Both the position numbers and the translations under genes were made by a program. The notes under the pieces are model-generated. The model ran no database searches and was not told the DNA's origin. It saw only the letters and a program-made list of their open reading frames with translations. A DNA stretch of 64,000 bases from Larus michahellis (lineage: Eukaryota > Chordata > Aves > Charadriiformes > Laridae), in NCBI RefSeq assembly GCF_964199755.1, contig NC_133896.1:91496215-91560214 (forward strand). Direction: 5' to 3'. Below are positions 23,171-35,729 of this stretch, one piece after another (the stretch's first letter is position 1; every line of letters begins with the position of its first letter).

Positions 23171-23588
23171 GTATCTAGGAAGGAGCAGTCAGGCTGTTTG
23201 CTGAAGCAGCCCTTATGCCTTACCCTCCAGCTCAGGCTGGGTACCACCAAAGGCAGAGGAGACTAATGATTTGGAGGCATGAAGATGACTTTTCCAAATA
23301 CCAAAATTTAAGCGCAAAACCCCCCGTGTCTGAGTTTGTCACAGCTAACGTTTTGTGTTCGCTTACCTGACAACTACCAACACTCAAGTGTCACAGCAAG
23401 AAGCCACCCTAATTGGTCACAGCTTCTGTTCGGGCGTCCAAAGGCCGCAGGAATTGATGAAAACTAAGCAAGAGCCATTCTTGCAAGTCTTTGCAGGGCT
23501 GCAAGTGAAGCCAGGAGTACAGCTATACTCAAAGAGAAATTACAGGGGAAAAAAAAAAAGTGTGACTCAGCATTCAAACAAATACATG

Positions 23589-23594
23589 TTTATT
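23589..23594 (-). terminator. PTPN6: PTPN6 polyadenylation signal AATAAA
   Basis: The plus strand reads TTTATT, that is AATAAA on the PTPN6 strand, about 630 bases after the stop codon. This sets the 3' UTR at about 23570-24220. Confidence 0.7.
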
Positions 23595-24220
23595 TACAAA
23601 CAAAGGAGAAAACACGGCCATCACATTGAATTCTGGTATATTTACAGCATCCAGTCAAAAGATCAAGTAGAAAAGGGAGGATAGGGCAGAGGGTTGGTAT
23701 TAAGGCAAGAGGAATTTTCCTGTTGAATTGCAGAGGAGCTGAGCTGAAACGGGGCAAAAACTCCAGAGTTTAAAAGGTGAGGCTTCAGGGAACACTACCA
23801 GGGTAAACTCGAACTCTCAGCAGCGGGCAGAGATGTAGCTCCCGTAAAGAGCGTCCTTAGCTCTTCCTCAAGAAGTCAGCTGGAGCCGACACAGCAGAGG
23901 TGTGTTTGGGCCCCAGGGTGCAGAGAGCAAAGGAAAGAAGGGCTGTGATTTTATCCCACCCCCACCCCGGCCCCGTTAATGAATGATGAAGGGGCAGCAG
24001 GAGACTCCACTGGCCGGCAAGGGCAAGGGACAGTGAAGTCGGTCAGCTGAGCTGGAAAGCAGTCTGGCTCAGGGCACTGAAAGGCAGCGCGGAAGAGAAA
24101 GGGCAGGCCTAGTTCCGGCCCAAGCGCGAGGAATGCGAAGCCAGGACAGCCTGGATGTGAGCTCCAGCCCTGCACCCCAGGTTCAAAACCCGCCATGGGG
24201 CTACTTGCTTATTTTTATGC

Positions 24221-27200
24221 TTATTTTTTCTTTAGTGAGCCTTTCAGCTTCTTCTCTGAGGAGTGCTGTTTCCGCACCTTCTCCTCCTTTTTCCCCAAGT
24301 TCTCATAAACCGTTGACTCCTCTTTCTGCCTGTAAGACCAGGGAAAAACAAGGGGAAAAGTGAGCAAGAGGAAGAAGGCAGCCAAGCCAACAGGGAGGCT
24401 ATTGCCAGAGGCAGGTGTAGCTGGGCCTCTGGTTTAGGTGAGCTCTTACTTGGAGGATTTTCGTGAAACCTTGCCGTGCACGTTCCTCGCTGCAGGGGGG
24501 TAGGCGATGTTCCCATATTCAGACTCGTTCGGCTTGCCTTTCTGAGACTACAGGAGAGAAAAACCGAGCTGGGAAAAGCGCGGTCTGGGAGAAGCACATG
24601 AGGAGTCATGAAGAGTTCTGGCTGTTTAACCAGAATGCTTCACGCGAGGATCTCAGCGGATTTCGGTGGAGTGCTGAAGTCCTCTGGCTCAGAGCACTCT
24701 GCCCACTGCTGTCGCAGGGGTGAGCAGCAGGGATGCAAATGTAGCCTTGTAGGGGGGTGAACAGTGGGGCAACAGATTTCTAGAGGCACCGGAATGCCTG
24801 GGAGCACCACGTGCCAGCTAAAGAATATTAAACAGGTAGCAGCAGCTAGTGGATGCTGCCAGAGGCTACAAGGAGAGAGAAAAGATGCCACTTATCAGCC
24901 AGTAGGAGAAAAGCCTTTCCACAAGGGCATGGGAGGCAACTGCAGGACCAGGATGGGAAAGACAAAAAGGAAAGGAAGAGGGCAAAGTCTTCGCCTGTCT
25001 TAGATTCGGCTTGTAACAAAACAGCAGTTGGCGGAGATGTGATATAGAACTGCTTAGTTTAAATTAAAGAATAACCAAACATCTTACTGCTATTTAGCGG
25101 TTCAGAAGGGGTTGATACTTGAGCTGCTAATGTTGTCCCCTGAATTTTAAAGGGACTCAAACCGTGGTGCACCATCGTAGCCTGTGTAGGTCCCGGTGCT
25201 AGCTCAAAGCTTGGGAAACGGAGCACTTGGGCTCAGAGGCAGCACCATGCAGGGCCTGAACTCGCAGGACAGGAAAGTAGAGTCCCCTTCCTCACCTGGA
25301 TAACTTCCAGCTTTTTCTTGGTCGTCTCTATGAACTGGCAGATGGCCATGTAGATGAACTTGTACTGGGCCTCCGTCTGCACCATCCCTGAGCGTTGGGC
25401 CCTCACCATCTGGATGGTCTTCTGGATGTCAATGTCACAGTCCAGCCCTAGCAAGGGGCACCAGAAAAGCTTATGGATGTGTCCACTGACCCCCCCCTCC
25501 CAATTCTCCACCAAAAGCAGTCACACCGGAGGTCAATCAAAAGGTTTCCACCTCCCTCCATACTCTTTACTCCTGTATGGACCTCCTATCCCTCCTTCCT
25601 GCTCAGCATCTTCCAAGTCTGGCCCTGGAGGAAGAGCCCCAGCTCAGGGAAGCTTGAAGCCACGGTTAGTGGATACGGTGCAGAGGTCCAGCAGCTGCCA
25701 CATAGCAAGGACAGCACAGCATTCTCAGGGCTGTGGCAGGATCTCTCCCTCTGATACCTGATAGCCTTCATCCCTTTGCAGCTGGCTTTAAGGGCACAGC
25801 CCTACTGGGTAGGCCAATTCACTTCAAGACACTTTGGGGTCCTCTTACCCTTGGTGGAGATTGTTTCCACTATCATATCAATGACGATGATAGTCCCAGT
25901 GCGGCCAATCCCAGCACTGCAAGGAGAGGACAAGCAGAGGTCAGAGCAATGCAGCTGCCGAAACAAAATGCAGCTGCTTCTGGGGAAGGACGAGGCGCTT
26001 GGAGCAGGTGCTCAGCAACACCAACAGGCAGCAGAGGTTGGTTTGGGGGCATCAAAGAGGAAAAAGCAAATACTGGGGCTGGCATAAGCTTCGCTCGCAA
26101 GTCTTCCGGGGAAGAGCTGGTGCAGCAGGACAGACTTTCTACACCTGACCCTATAATAAGGATGGAGAATGCTTCAAACCCCAGCCTCTGTACCAACCTG
26201 CAGTGCACCAGAATAGGTCCTGCGTGTGGGATGCTCTCCTGCTTCTGGTTTATTTGGTCGAGGAAGCTGAGCACCCCTCCCGGCTCGCTGGGTACACCGT
26301 GGTCAGGCCAGCTCAGGTACTGGTAGTGCCAGATGTCACGCACAGCCTTACCCTGATAATAACAAAACACCCTACTGGTAAAACTGCAACCCAGCCCTAG
26401 CCCTGGCCTCTGTCCCAGGGGGAGGCGGATCTGAAGCCAGAGGGAACCTCCGTCTCCCACGCACTTCTTGGTGATTCCAGCAATGTGATTCCAGCCCAAA
26501 CCAGGTGGGAACAGCAGCCCCAAGACTGATACAACAGCAGCATCACCACAGCACCCAGCAGTTCCCAGCCTTCCAAGCCTACAGTGACCGTTAGGCCCAC
26601 GGGCTCCATGACAGCCCTCGACCAGGCACACTCACGTTATCCATCGGACACACGCAGAGGTGCCGCAGTTTGTACTCCAATGCATCGTGCTCCCCAGCGT
26701 TCTCCACAAGGTAGGGACCGTATTCCTTCGTGCTGCCCACCTCTGGCCAGTAAGGCACGCATTTGTTCTGTGTGGGCAGAGAGCTCAGGGTGAGGACGGG
26801 CAGAAGGCAGGGAAGAGATAAAGAGCAGAGCAGTGGTTGGACGGGAAAAGAGGGCAGCTCCGAGGCACCTACAAACTGCTACTTACCCGCCCTTTTTCTA
26901 CCTCCCGTGTGGTCATCACAATAATGCGCGTGTTCTCCTGCCACACCATTTGCCAGAAGTCATTGACTGTGGCATCCAGGCAACCCTGGCTAGCGATGTA
27001 GGTCTTGGTGCGCTCATCCGGGCTGATCAGGTTGTTCTGAGTGTGGACAAGGGGAGATCAGGATCAGAAGGGCTTCAGGAGCAGGCAGGCCCTCCCCCAT
27101 TTTGGGCATACAGCCATCTTTCAAGAGTCTCACCTTGACGTAGTTGGCATTGATATAGTCAGATCCAGGGATATTTGGGTCCCTTCCTTGGAGGATGACT

Positions 27201-30200
27201 CTGGAGTGATCAACTGGGATGCAGTGAAAGAATAAACAGAACGATGAGATACTCTGTGCCCAGGGTATCCTTCACCGAAGCTCCTTCACCGCCCCACACC
27301 ACCACATTCACGTAACCCAAGTGCATGCAGCATGACCCATAGCTTTACCTCTCCTTCTCTGGAGTCAGACTGATCTCACCCCATCCTCCCACCTCTCTAC
27401 CGCTATGATGGACCATGAGGAATTTGATACATCCCTCCCTCCTTCCTTCAAGGACATGTGACCTCTCTCATCATCTCTTAAATCCCCAATGCTGCACACC
27501 TCGTAACCCGCCCAGGAGGACAGAGTGGGCTGAGGCAGGGCCAGGGATGACTGGGACAGCTCTTCGTTGCCTGTCTGTGTCTATTTGTTGGTTTGGTTTT
27601 TTTTATAGTGGAGAAGACTCACAGGGCAAGATGTTCTTGTATCGGTTCTTGCTCTTGTTTTCGGGTCTCTGGCCCTCATGACGGTCAAACAGGTGCTTGG
27701 CTTCCTGTTTTTGCAGACTCTGAGAGCAGAAGAGAGAATAGTCATGGCAAGATCGCAATGACAGGGGAGGTGGGCACTCAGAGGAACAGTGGAGACGCTG
27801 GGGACACATGGGCATGCTTGGGGGGAAGCAGAGAAGTGAAAAGCAAACCTAGACTTCAAAAGTCCAAGGTTTACACCCTTACTGTCTTGGTGACTCGTTC
27901 TCCCAAACATGAAAAAGCACATTTCTACCTTACGGGGTTCACTTAAAGATGACACTCACTCCCCAGAGGAACAGATTCCAAACAGACACTTCTTTCAGAG
28001 ATAAATTGACGAGAATTTACAAGACACCTGGGGAGTTTGTGTCCAGGGAGAAATCAAGGGTGGAGAATGAGGCGGTGCACAGAGACTTTCCAAAAAGCCA
28101 GAATAATGTCCCTCAGCAGTTTCTTACATCAAATTCCTCCCAGAATCCAGCCTTGGATGTCTCCTCAGATAGACTCTTCTTGTTCAGTTCCTGCACTCTA
28201 TTCTCAATGTCAGCAGCATTCACCCTCGTAGCATAGTAGGGCTGGGGATGGGAAAACACAATGGGTCAGCATGAACGAGAGACTCTGCTGGAGACCAAAG
28301 TCTCCTCTGTGTGCTGGGGAGAAAAGGAGGAAAGGGACGCAAAGCAGAAACAAACAGCAAGCAGGTCCCTCCCAAGGATCCCTAAGAAAGAGAGGAAATG
28401 GGATTTACCTGCTTCAGGTACACAAAGGAGCCAGACATCTCCTCAATTCCAGTCTTCTTGAAGTGCTCCACCAGATCTGCCAAGCTGTCAAACGTTTCAG
28501 CACCTCCAACTGTGTAGCGTCCATTCTAAATGGAGGAAGAACGTGTAACGTCCCACTCATAACATTCCTATAGACAAAGCTGTTAACGCTCAGGAAAAAG
28601 GTAACGCTGGGGTGCAAAGCCACGGGCAGCATCCTGTGCTATCTAGAAAAGCATTTCATCTGGCAGGGAGGTCAAATGGTAGCGTGCCCTGAGAACACTA
28701 AGTTCTGAAGAACCGACTCCTGTTCTCAGTGGATGGAAGCCCAGAGAAGGTATATTGCCCTCAGCTCTCATTTAAGGTCAGTTGCTTTCCGTCCTTGAAA
28801 TCTCCCTCCACTCTCTGCATCATCCCACATGAAAGAAATAGGAGAACTTGTGACAGCCAGGTTGGTAACATCCTTCAGACTAAGTGTGGAGGCCTTGCAG
28901 ATGCCCTTCCTCCCTCTCCTCCTCCAAGAACTTTTAACTCTTTCAACGAACTCATAATTAGATTGTGAATCCTCCCCTCTCTTTCACCACAAGCTCCCTG
29001 TACTGGGGCACTCAGTCACACTGAGCCCCGCTTCCTCCCGTGTCTGAGCACCCCGCACTGCCCATGGTCGCCCAGGTTGGGGCGAGGGCATAAGGAACCT
29101 CCAAAGGTGACAGCACTTTGATCCAAATTCAGAAACACTGCTGGTGGTGTTCAAGCTGACAGGGCCCGTGCTTTTGAGGAACGATCGTCAGAGATCAGCA
29201 GAGATCTCTTCTACTCCCTTTCCTTTTGCTCTCCCAACTGCTCACCTCACACATGATCTTGATGTGCGTGACTTTGAGCCGGGCCCCAGAGGCACTGGTC
29301 GCCCCAGCTGGTGGGGCATCAGACCCAGGTTTAGGCTGGTCAGTGAGGACAGACAAGACAAAATCCCCAGGTTTGCTGAGGCTCTCCCGCACCAAGAAAG
29401 TCCAAGGGGTGGCTTTGGCCTGGAGAAGTGACTCAGCTGCAGAGCCTGACAGATGCCCATGGTACCACCTACGAAAAAATAAGAGAGGGTCAGAAGAGAG
29501 GCGGAGATGCAGGTAAGTGGATGCCCTTTAGCTGATGGGTGAAGGACAGCAACAGTGGGGAAGGGTGAGGGAGGAAGAAAAGAAAGGGGAGACAGGGGGG
29601 AGGGAAAGAGAGAGGGAAGGAAGCCAAGGGAGGAGCAGGGTTTTGGGAAAAGCAGATGAGACAGAAAGAAGTAGAGAGCTGACAAGAAAAGGAAAGGGCA
29701 AGGGATGAGGTGGAGGTAGAAGGGACCCAGGGAGCAGAATGCTGGTAGCAGAGGATACAGAGGGAAAACACCAAGCGTGATACACACAAGTACAGGTAAG
29801 CGATGCTTGCTGGCTTGAAGACCAGTTTGGGGAGAGTAGTCCCTGGGTTTCAGCGTCTCTTAGCATTACTCAAACACTAGGGAAACCAAAATAAACCTCC
29901 AATGAGTCAGAAACTCTTCCATTGGGTTTAGCAGCACCCAGATGAATGTGTTGAGATCAGATCCATTAAAGAACCATCCCAGTGACCCCTCTTTCTGAAA
30001 CTCAGTCACCTCTTCAGTCAAAGGATAATTCCCATTCTCTGGGCACATCACAGTGCAGCAATCAGCCTAGCCGTGGGAGTGACCACCAGGAGCCACCTGC
30101 AGCCCGTATTCTGCTCCTGGTACTTACCGCTGTTGTCGATCCATGTGCGCGTTCCTGTCGTCAATGCAAACACCCAGTCAGCAGCTCCTTCTCTCCTCTC

Positions 30201-33200
30201 AGCACAAGGTGAGGAGCATCCCCATTTGTCCGAGGTGTTCCCTGCCTTGCTGCAGGACTGGACCCAGGGCACAGAGGGATACAAGCAAATGGCACAGCTG
30301 CTGCCAAGCCCCTTCCCACCTACAAAGGTCGCTGGGGGAGGTTTATGCCTGCCTGGTGGGATCTCACTGCACTGTGTGGTGTGGGTACAAGTGATGGTCA
30401 CCAGAAGCAGGCTGGGAGATGGGATAATCCTGGCCTCTCCTCCTCCTGCAGGGCTCTGGCCCTGCAGAAACTCCAGATGTGACCCAGGTTGTCTCTGTGA
30501 AGATCCTCTAGTTCCTCACGCCTGTCCCATGCTCCACAGTCTCTTTGGACCACACCAGAAGGTCCTGGGGGCGCTGCTGAGCTGCCAAGTAGAGATGCTA
30601 AAGGCCATTTCATAGCAGCTCTGTCCTGCCTCCACAAAACTCCCTTGGAAGCTGGAGCTAGAGATGCAAACCGTAGAAAGCTGAGAGATGCTGTAAATCA
30701 TCCCATTCCTCCTGGTACCCATTTCTGGTGGAGCCTCTGCTGGGTCTGGACCCATGTCAGCCCAGGGGCCACCTGGAGACACAGCCGTTTTGGCCATCTC
30801 CCCTGGCGAACAGCATTTCAAAAGCAGGCAGCTGTTGCATCGGGCTGACTTGCAACGCCCCTCCCTGTTCCCGCCTGGGTCGGGTACCGAAACAAGGACC
30901 AGCCACGCTCCATACGTCACCACGTGCACTGCCATCAAGGCCACGCTGGAGCTCAGTAGACGAGCCAGTGTTGGTTAGAGCTGCGGGAGCGGGATTGCTG
31001 CCCACGGAGCAGCTAACAGTGGAGGCCTGGGGCGGTACTGGTATCTACAGTGAGCTTCACATCGTTAGGGCTATCGGTTCCCAAGAACTGAAATGGAGTT
31101 CAGGAGGCCATGCCCCAGTCACAGAAGCTTTCATGCACTCCTGCATCTGGCCAGGGCAATGCATTCCTCTCTCCACACAACATCCAGGACCCATTGCAAC
31201 AGGAAGATGTGGCAGACAGTTATCGTGCCTCGGCAAGTAACTTCTGTTGATCCTCACCTCACGCACGGCAAGAAGTAGCCAGTGACTTTCACTCCGTGGC
31301 AGTGATTAATTTCGGAACTTCCCCCCAAAGAAGCGTTCAGCCACCATGTGCCGGCGCTCAGACACGCCCCCCAGGGAATGGCTGACCCCTTCTGCCCATC
31401 AAAGAGGTCTCTGGGCCTCCCCTCCGCAGGTAGGACGTGGTTAATGGCTCCCATCCCTCCCTCCCTTCCCCCAGTAGAGCCCAGCTCTTCGAAGACACGT
31501 GATGGAAAATCACTTGGGGAGCGAGTGCGAGGAGCTTTCGTAAGAGCCTGAGGGGGGGGAGCAGAAGTTTCCAACCGCAGGGAGGAAGGGAGGAAACTGC
31601 AGGGCCACAACCCAACGGGCGAGTGGAGAGGACAATCGGCAGGCAGAGGCGAGCCCCTCTGCAGCCTGACCCCAGAGCCAGCAGGGGTGTACCCAGGAGC
31701 GTCCCCCCCGGCCATCTTTGCTCCCCGTCTGCAGGAGCACAAGGAGGAGCTGCCCGCCCCAGAGCCGGGGCACGACGGCTCCCCGCGCTGCATCAAAGCG
31801 CCTGACAGCACAACGCAAGGGCAAAACCACCTGATTTGATTTAGGAACTTGGTTGTCAGAGACATATGCAAAGCGGGGACAGGAAGGAGACTAAGCAGGC
31901 TAGGAATAGCAGGGGAACATGGTCCCGCTCTCATCTACTTGAGTCATCCAGGCCTGGAATAACCAAGGAGGTTTGGGGCAAGGCTGAGGGCTTCCACGTA
32001 ACAGGTCACTCTCCATACCGCGGCAGACCCATAACTAACGCCACAACCTTTGCTTTTAGGAACAGTATATAAATAGCAAGGGCAACAGGAAACCACAAGT
32101 AAAAATAGAGCCCTATTTGGTCTGCTGTGATGGGTTAAGGTACGTCCAGCTACTCCTGGGGATGCTGCCCCCATGGAAGCACAGGAGGATACGGGAGGGA
32201 GGAGAAACTTTTTGCAGGGTTTGCCCTGGGGATGCAGGCAAGGCACAAAGGCGGCCATGAAACACAGAGGAGGTCTCATCACAGACACACCAGCTGCTTT
32301 GCCTTCGCCGTACCTCTCTGTAGTGGGGTCGGAACAGTTGAGCGGGTATCGCAAGTCGATGATGGTTCCATCTTTGTCCTGCAGTGAGCCCTGTTGCTGC
32401 GTGTAGTACTCCACCAGTTCTGACAAGGTGGCAAACTTCTCCCCTCCATACAGGTCATAGAAATCCCCAGTATTCTGGATACGGATGTGGGTTACCTGGT
32501 CACCAACCCTGTGGGATAATGCACAGTGAGGCAGCTAGAAAAGAGGCAGAAAATGTTCTGCATTACCTCCTGCCATGGAACCAGAGCAAACCACCCCAGT
32601 GAAAGGAGGTGACTGGAAAAGGAAGCTCCTGGGGCAACTTGAGGGAGGGGTCTAGAAGATGCTGGGAAGCTCAGGTCCTTTTACAGCTTGGAAAGAACTC
32701 AAAGGAATAAGGACAGGGTGAAGAAGGTGCCACAGGACATGTGAGGGTCTAAGCATTCTGCGTATATAACTCTGGAAAGACAGAAGTTGGGGTCTAAGTT
32801 ACGTACCGAACTGAAAGAGAAAAATCCCCCTGATTCTTCCGACTGGGTCTGGCCAGAAAGCTGCCATGGACACCCCGTCCCTTCAGTAAGGCTTCAGCTT
32901 CCAGCCCACTCAGGTCACGGTGAAACCACCTAGGAGAGGAGATAAAAACAAGCCCAAGTGAATAAAAAAGGCCAGGTGCTACTGTGGTGACCTGTACAGT
33001 GAAGAATGGTCCCCAGTCAGCATCCCTAGAGATGCTCATATAGGTGACAGTGGCCAGCAGCATCCCTTCCTACCTGATACCTCCCCCAGCTTACGAAAGA
33101 TTTCTATTGGGATATGCCTTCTAGGATGATCCCCCCGCCCTCTGATCTGTCCTACTTTCACGGTCCCCCTCCCTACACACACACACTTCTCGTGTCCTCT

Positions 33201-33211
33201 TACCTCACCAT
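24221..33211 (-). CDS. PTPN6: protein tyrosine phosphatase non-receptor type 6 (SHP-1)
   Basis: This is the cytosolic tyrosine phosphatase that damps immune-receptor signalling after its SH2 domains bind ITIMs. Coding exons (minus): 33204-33211, 32807-32929, 32314-32508, 29246-29468, 28409-28525, 28128-28241, 27623-27719, 27134-27213, 26887-27036, 26636-26767, 26198-26352, 25849-25916, 25296-25447, 24450-24547, 24221-24329. They total 606 residues against 595 in human. N-SH2: WFHRDLSG...[12 protein letters not shown]2: WYHGHLSG...WTFLVRES, with an 11-residue longer loop. PTP domain: [18 protein letters not shown] loop [10 protein letters not shown], signature [10 protein letters not shown] split across exons 11-12, Q-loop QTEAQYKF. 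The tail keeps two phosphotyrosine sites, SEYGNIAY and TVYENLG, and a basic end KGSLKKK. Exon 1 codes only ATGGTGAG (MVR), the haematopoietic type of start. Confidence 0.98.
29469..32313 (-). other. PTPN6: PTPN6 intron 3, no embedded gene seen
   Basis: This 2.8-kb intron separates the exons coding the two SH2 domains. Near exon 4, about 29550-29720, the plus strand is nearly all purine, giving a long pyrimidine tract upstream of the acceptor. The rest has moderate GC and scattered short open frames with no coding signature or family match that I can see. Confidence 0.6.
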
Positions 33212-34857
33212 CGTGGAGGGCGAAAGAAGAGCAGGCCAAGTGGCTACCACCAGAGCAACTCAAAAAACACAGAGGAAAAATCAGTTCGCGCTGGCGAGAA
33301 AAGGGAAGTCGGAGGTCCGTGCTGGAGCACCCAATGCCAAGCTGTTCCTGCGCCTCTTGGGAGCTGGCCATGTATCTCTCCAGGCGTCTACTGTCAGTCC
33401 ATTCAGACCCTCTCCATCCACCACTCTCTGGATGCACGTCTTGATCTCTGGTCCCCGGCGCAGCGCTGTGGGCACAGGCAGGCGCAAGCCCCTGCGCAGC
33501 TGGGCACGCGCGGCGCCAGGAACAGGAAGCTCTCTGAGCCATCCGCTCCCCAGCCCTGAGCTGCTTTGCACACACTTCTGCTTCTCCTTTTGTCTCTTTC
33601 CTCCCCATCCCCCCTGTTGTTTTTGGGTCCCTGTCTTTTTTTTTTTTCTTTTTTTTTTTTTTTTCCTGTCCCCACCAGGGTTGACTCCACGAGTGCATCT
33701 CAGCTCCCGGCCATGCTCACAAAACTCAGTTCTGCACATCCTCCCATTCCCCTTCTTCCCCAAAAGGCCAGCGAGAGCCACAAGTTCTCCCCACTCCCAA
33801 GGCCTCGCCGTGGTGCCGAGGGGACCGCGGCTGCCTGGTGTCACCCACACAGCGTCAAGGCTGAAGCGGGTAGCGCAGGCTTGCAAACATTGAGCAACGA
33901 AGCACCCTAGGACAGGTTACGACCGCCCAGCCACGCGGCTCGGCTCTGCTGGGCTGCCCTCAGCTACCCGACCAAAGCCTCCATACTCCAGCTGATGAGC
34001 CCTACGGGCAGGTAAATATCCCAACGTGGGCTCTGTAGAGCCGCAGGGGGAATCCGTGCAGACCCAGAGGCGCAGACTTGGAGGTGCAGGCACTCTAGCA
34101 CTCCAAGCACAGCCGCTGCCTTCCTGAAAAGAGCCTGCTGGGGGACGCGACAGCCTCGAGCGGAGGGAGGTAGTTTGAAAGGCTACTTTCAGCGGGCCCA
34201 CGCAGCACCAAGAGAGCTTAGCCTGGGACCTTCAAGCTCCCAGCAGACCGATGAGGCCAAAGCTGTCAACCTGGACAGCCAGATAAAAAGAAAGAAAACT
34301 AACCATTTCCAGTTACCTAGCCATTTCCAGACACGGCCCCTGCCTGCCCTTTCCCATAGGACTGGTTTCAAGGTCTGCAGGGCTCGTGAAGCTAAGCAGT
34401 GGCCAAAGAGAGCAATCCCGCTGGCAAAGGAGCCAGGCTGTTCCCTGTGGCCATCTCAGCCCCCGCTGCGTGGTGGTGCAGGCAGCAGGAACGGTGAGAC
34501 ACTTGCTCATTTCAAGTACCAGCAGCTGCAGACTTCCCTGCACACCACCAGACTGGGAAATCCCGCAAAAAGCTGAACAGGTTGGTAGCAACGATCGAGA
34601 CAAAACTCGTGGCCAAGACAGAAACTAACAACAAAGGGAAGCAGAGGAGAGACAAGTGGGAAGCTAAACTTCATTGCTAGAAAGGCAGCCCAGGCACCTA
34701 ACAACAGCTTCGTTTGAAATACTTCTGGTTTCACACACATGATGTGCTGGGATGTGGTGAGCTGCAGGGATCCAGCTGTACTGACTTCAAAATGATATTT
34801 AAAAAAAAAAAATCATAATGAGACTTTAAAGGCACAGAGACTTGTGGCTCAAGGGAA

Positions 34858-34885
34858 CAACTTCTACAAAAAGTTGTAGAAGTTG
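34858..34885. repeat. perfect 12-bp inverted repeat
   Basis: CAACTTCTACAA and TTGTAGAAGTTG are separated by AAAG, forming a perfect stem with a four-base loop. A short direct repeat (GCACCTAAAT, twice) follows immediately. No gene or known element is associated. Confidence 0.85.
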
Positions 34886-35729
34886 CACCTAAATTGCTGC
34901 ACCTAAATCAGAGCCAGTCTAGCACTGGCATGGGAAAGAAATACCGTTTAGTGCTCGGGGAGAAATGTCGGGAACTTCTGGGCAGAAGTCCCAAAAGAGA
35001 ACTCCTGATATCAAAAGAATATGAGATTATGTAGGGTGGATATGAAGCCACGGCAGCCAAAAATAAAACCTGGGCATTCCTACACCTTATGAACTGGCTG
35101 AAGCAGCAAATCTGTCCGAGGAAGAGAACATTAGTGAGACACCAGGGAACAGGGGAAAAAACAAGGTAGCAAAGAGTCGGGATCAGAACAGAAAGGGTGA
35201 GTTAGCACTGAACTCATGGAATCCCGTATCCTCCAGCAGGACAAGCCACGGGGTGCGGCGTAACCCACATGTCAGTATTTGTGTGGATACAAATCCCAAA
35301 TCACATAATTTACAGGATGAATTTATACTTGTGGTTGCTTTCAGCTCCGGAAAGGACTGGATGCACGCAGCTGCCCACCGGCGTCTTTTGATCGGGGCCA
35401 CCTAATTAAAAACTACCAGTGAGGAGCTCCTGCTGGTAAGGGAGGGAAATACCACGGTAGAGAAGCAATCGGTTGCGTATCTTTGAGGTTGCTCTCCCAA
35501 ATGGCTGCAGCACGCAACAGCAGACTGTAATTGAGCCGCTAAAATACTTTCTTAATATAATTAACAGGTCAAGAGATTTCAGCAAAGAGACTACTCTTAC
35601 GCTGCTGTTTGGCTTTCAGTGCAACACAGATGGTAGAACCTCATCTTGTAAATCCCTTTGTGGAGCCAAGCCACAGCTAGCACAGGAAGAAATTTAGAGG
35701 TGAAGATAAGTGAAATAGCTAATTAAAAG

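Larger units (their letters stand above)
20150..23575. other. PHB2-PTPN6 intergenic spacer, tail to tail
   Basis: I find no gene in this spacer. It holds two CR1 copies (20612-21310 and 22708-23170) and otherwise unassigned sequence. In mammals the miR-200c/miR-141 hairpins lie here, on the PTPN6 strand. I looked for both mature sequences and seeds on both strands and did not find them. Confidence 0.7.

Noticed and set aside
25873-26631. 252-residue open frame on the minus strand as one long PTPN6 exon
   Set aside because: Only the central part (exon 11, 26198-26352) is coding; the sides are intron sequence that happens to be open.
33036-33893. Lysine-rich and proline-rich open frames on both strands around the T run
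   Set aside because: They arise from the T/A homopolymer and GC-rich DNA upstream of PTPN6; no homology and no splice support.
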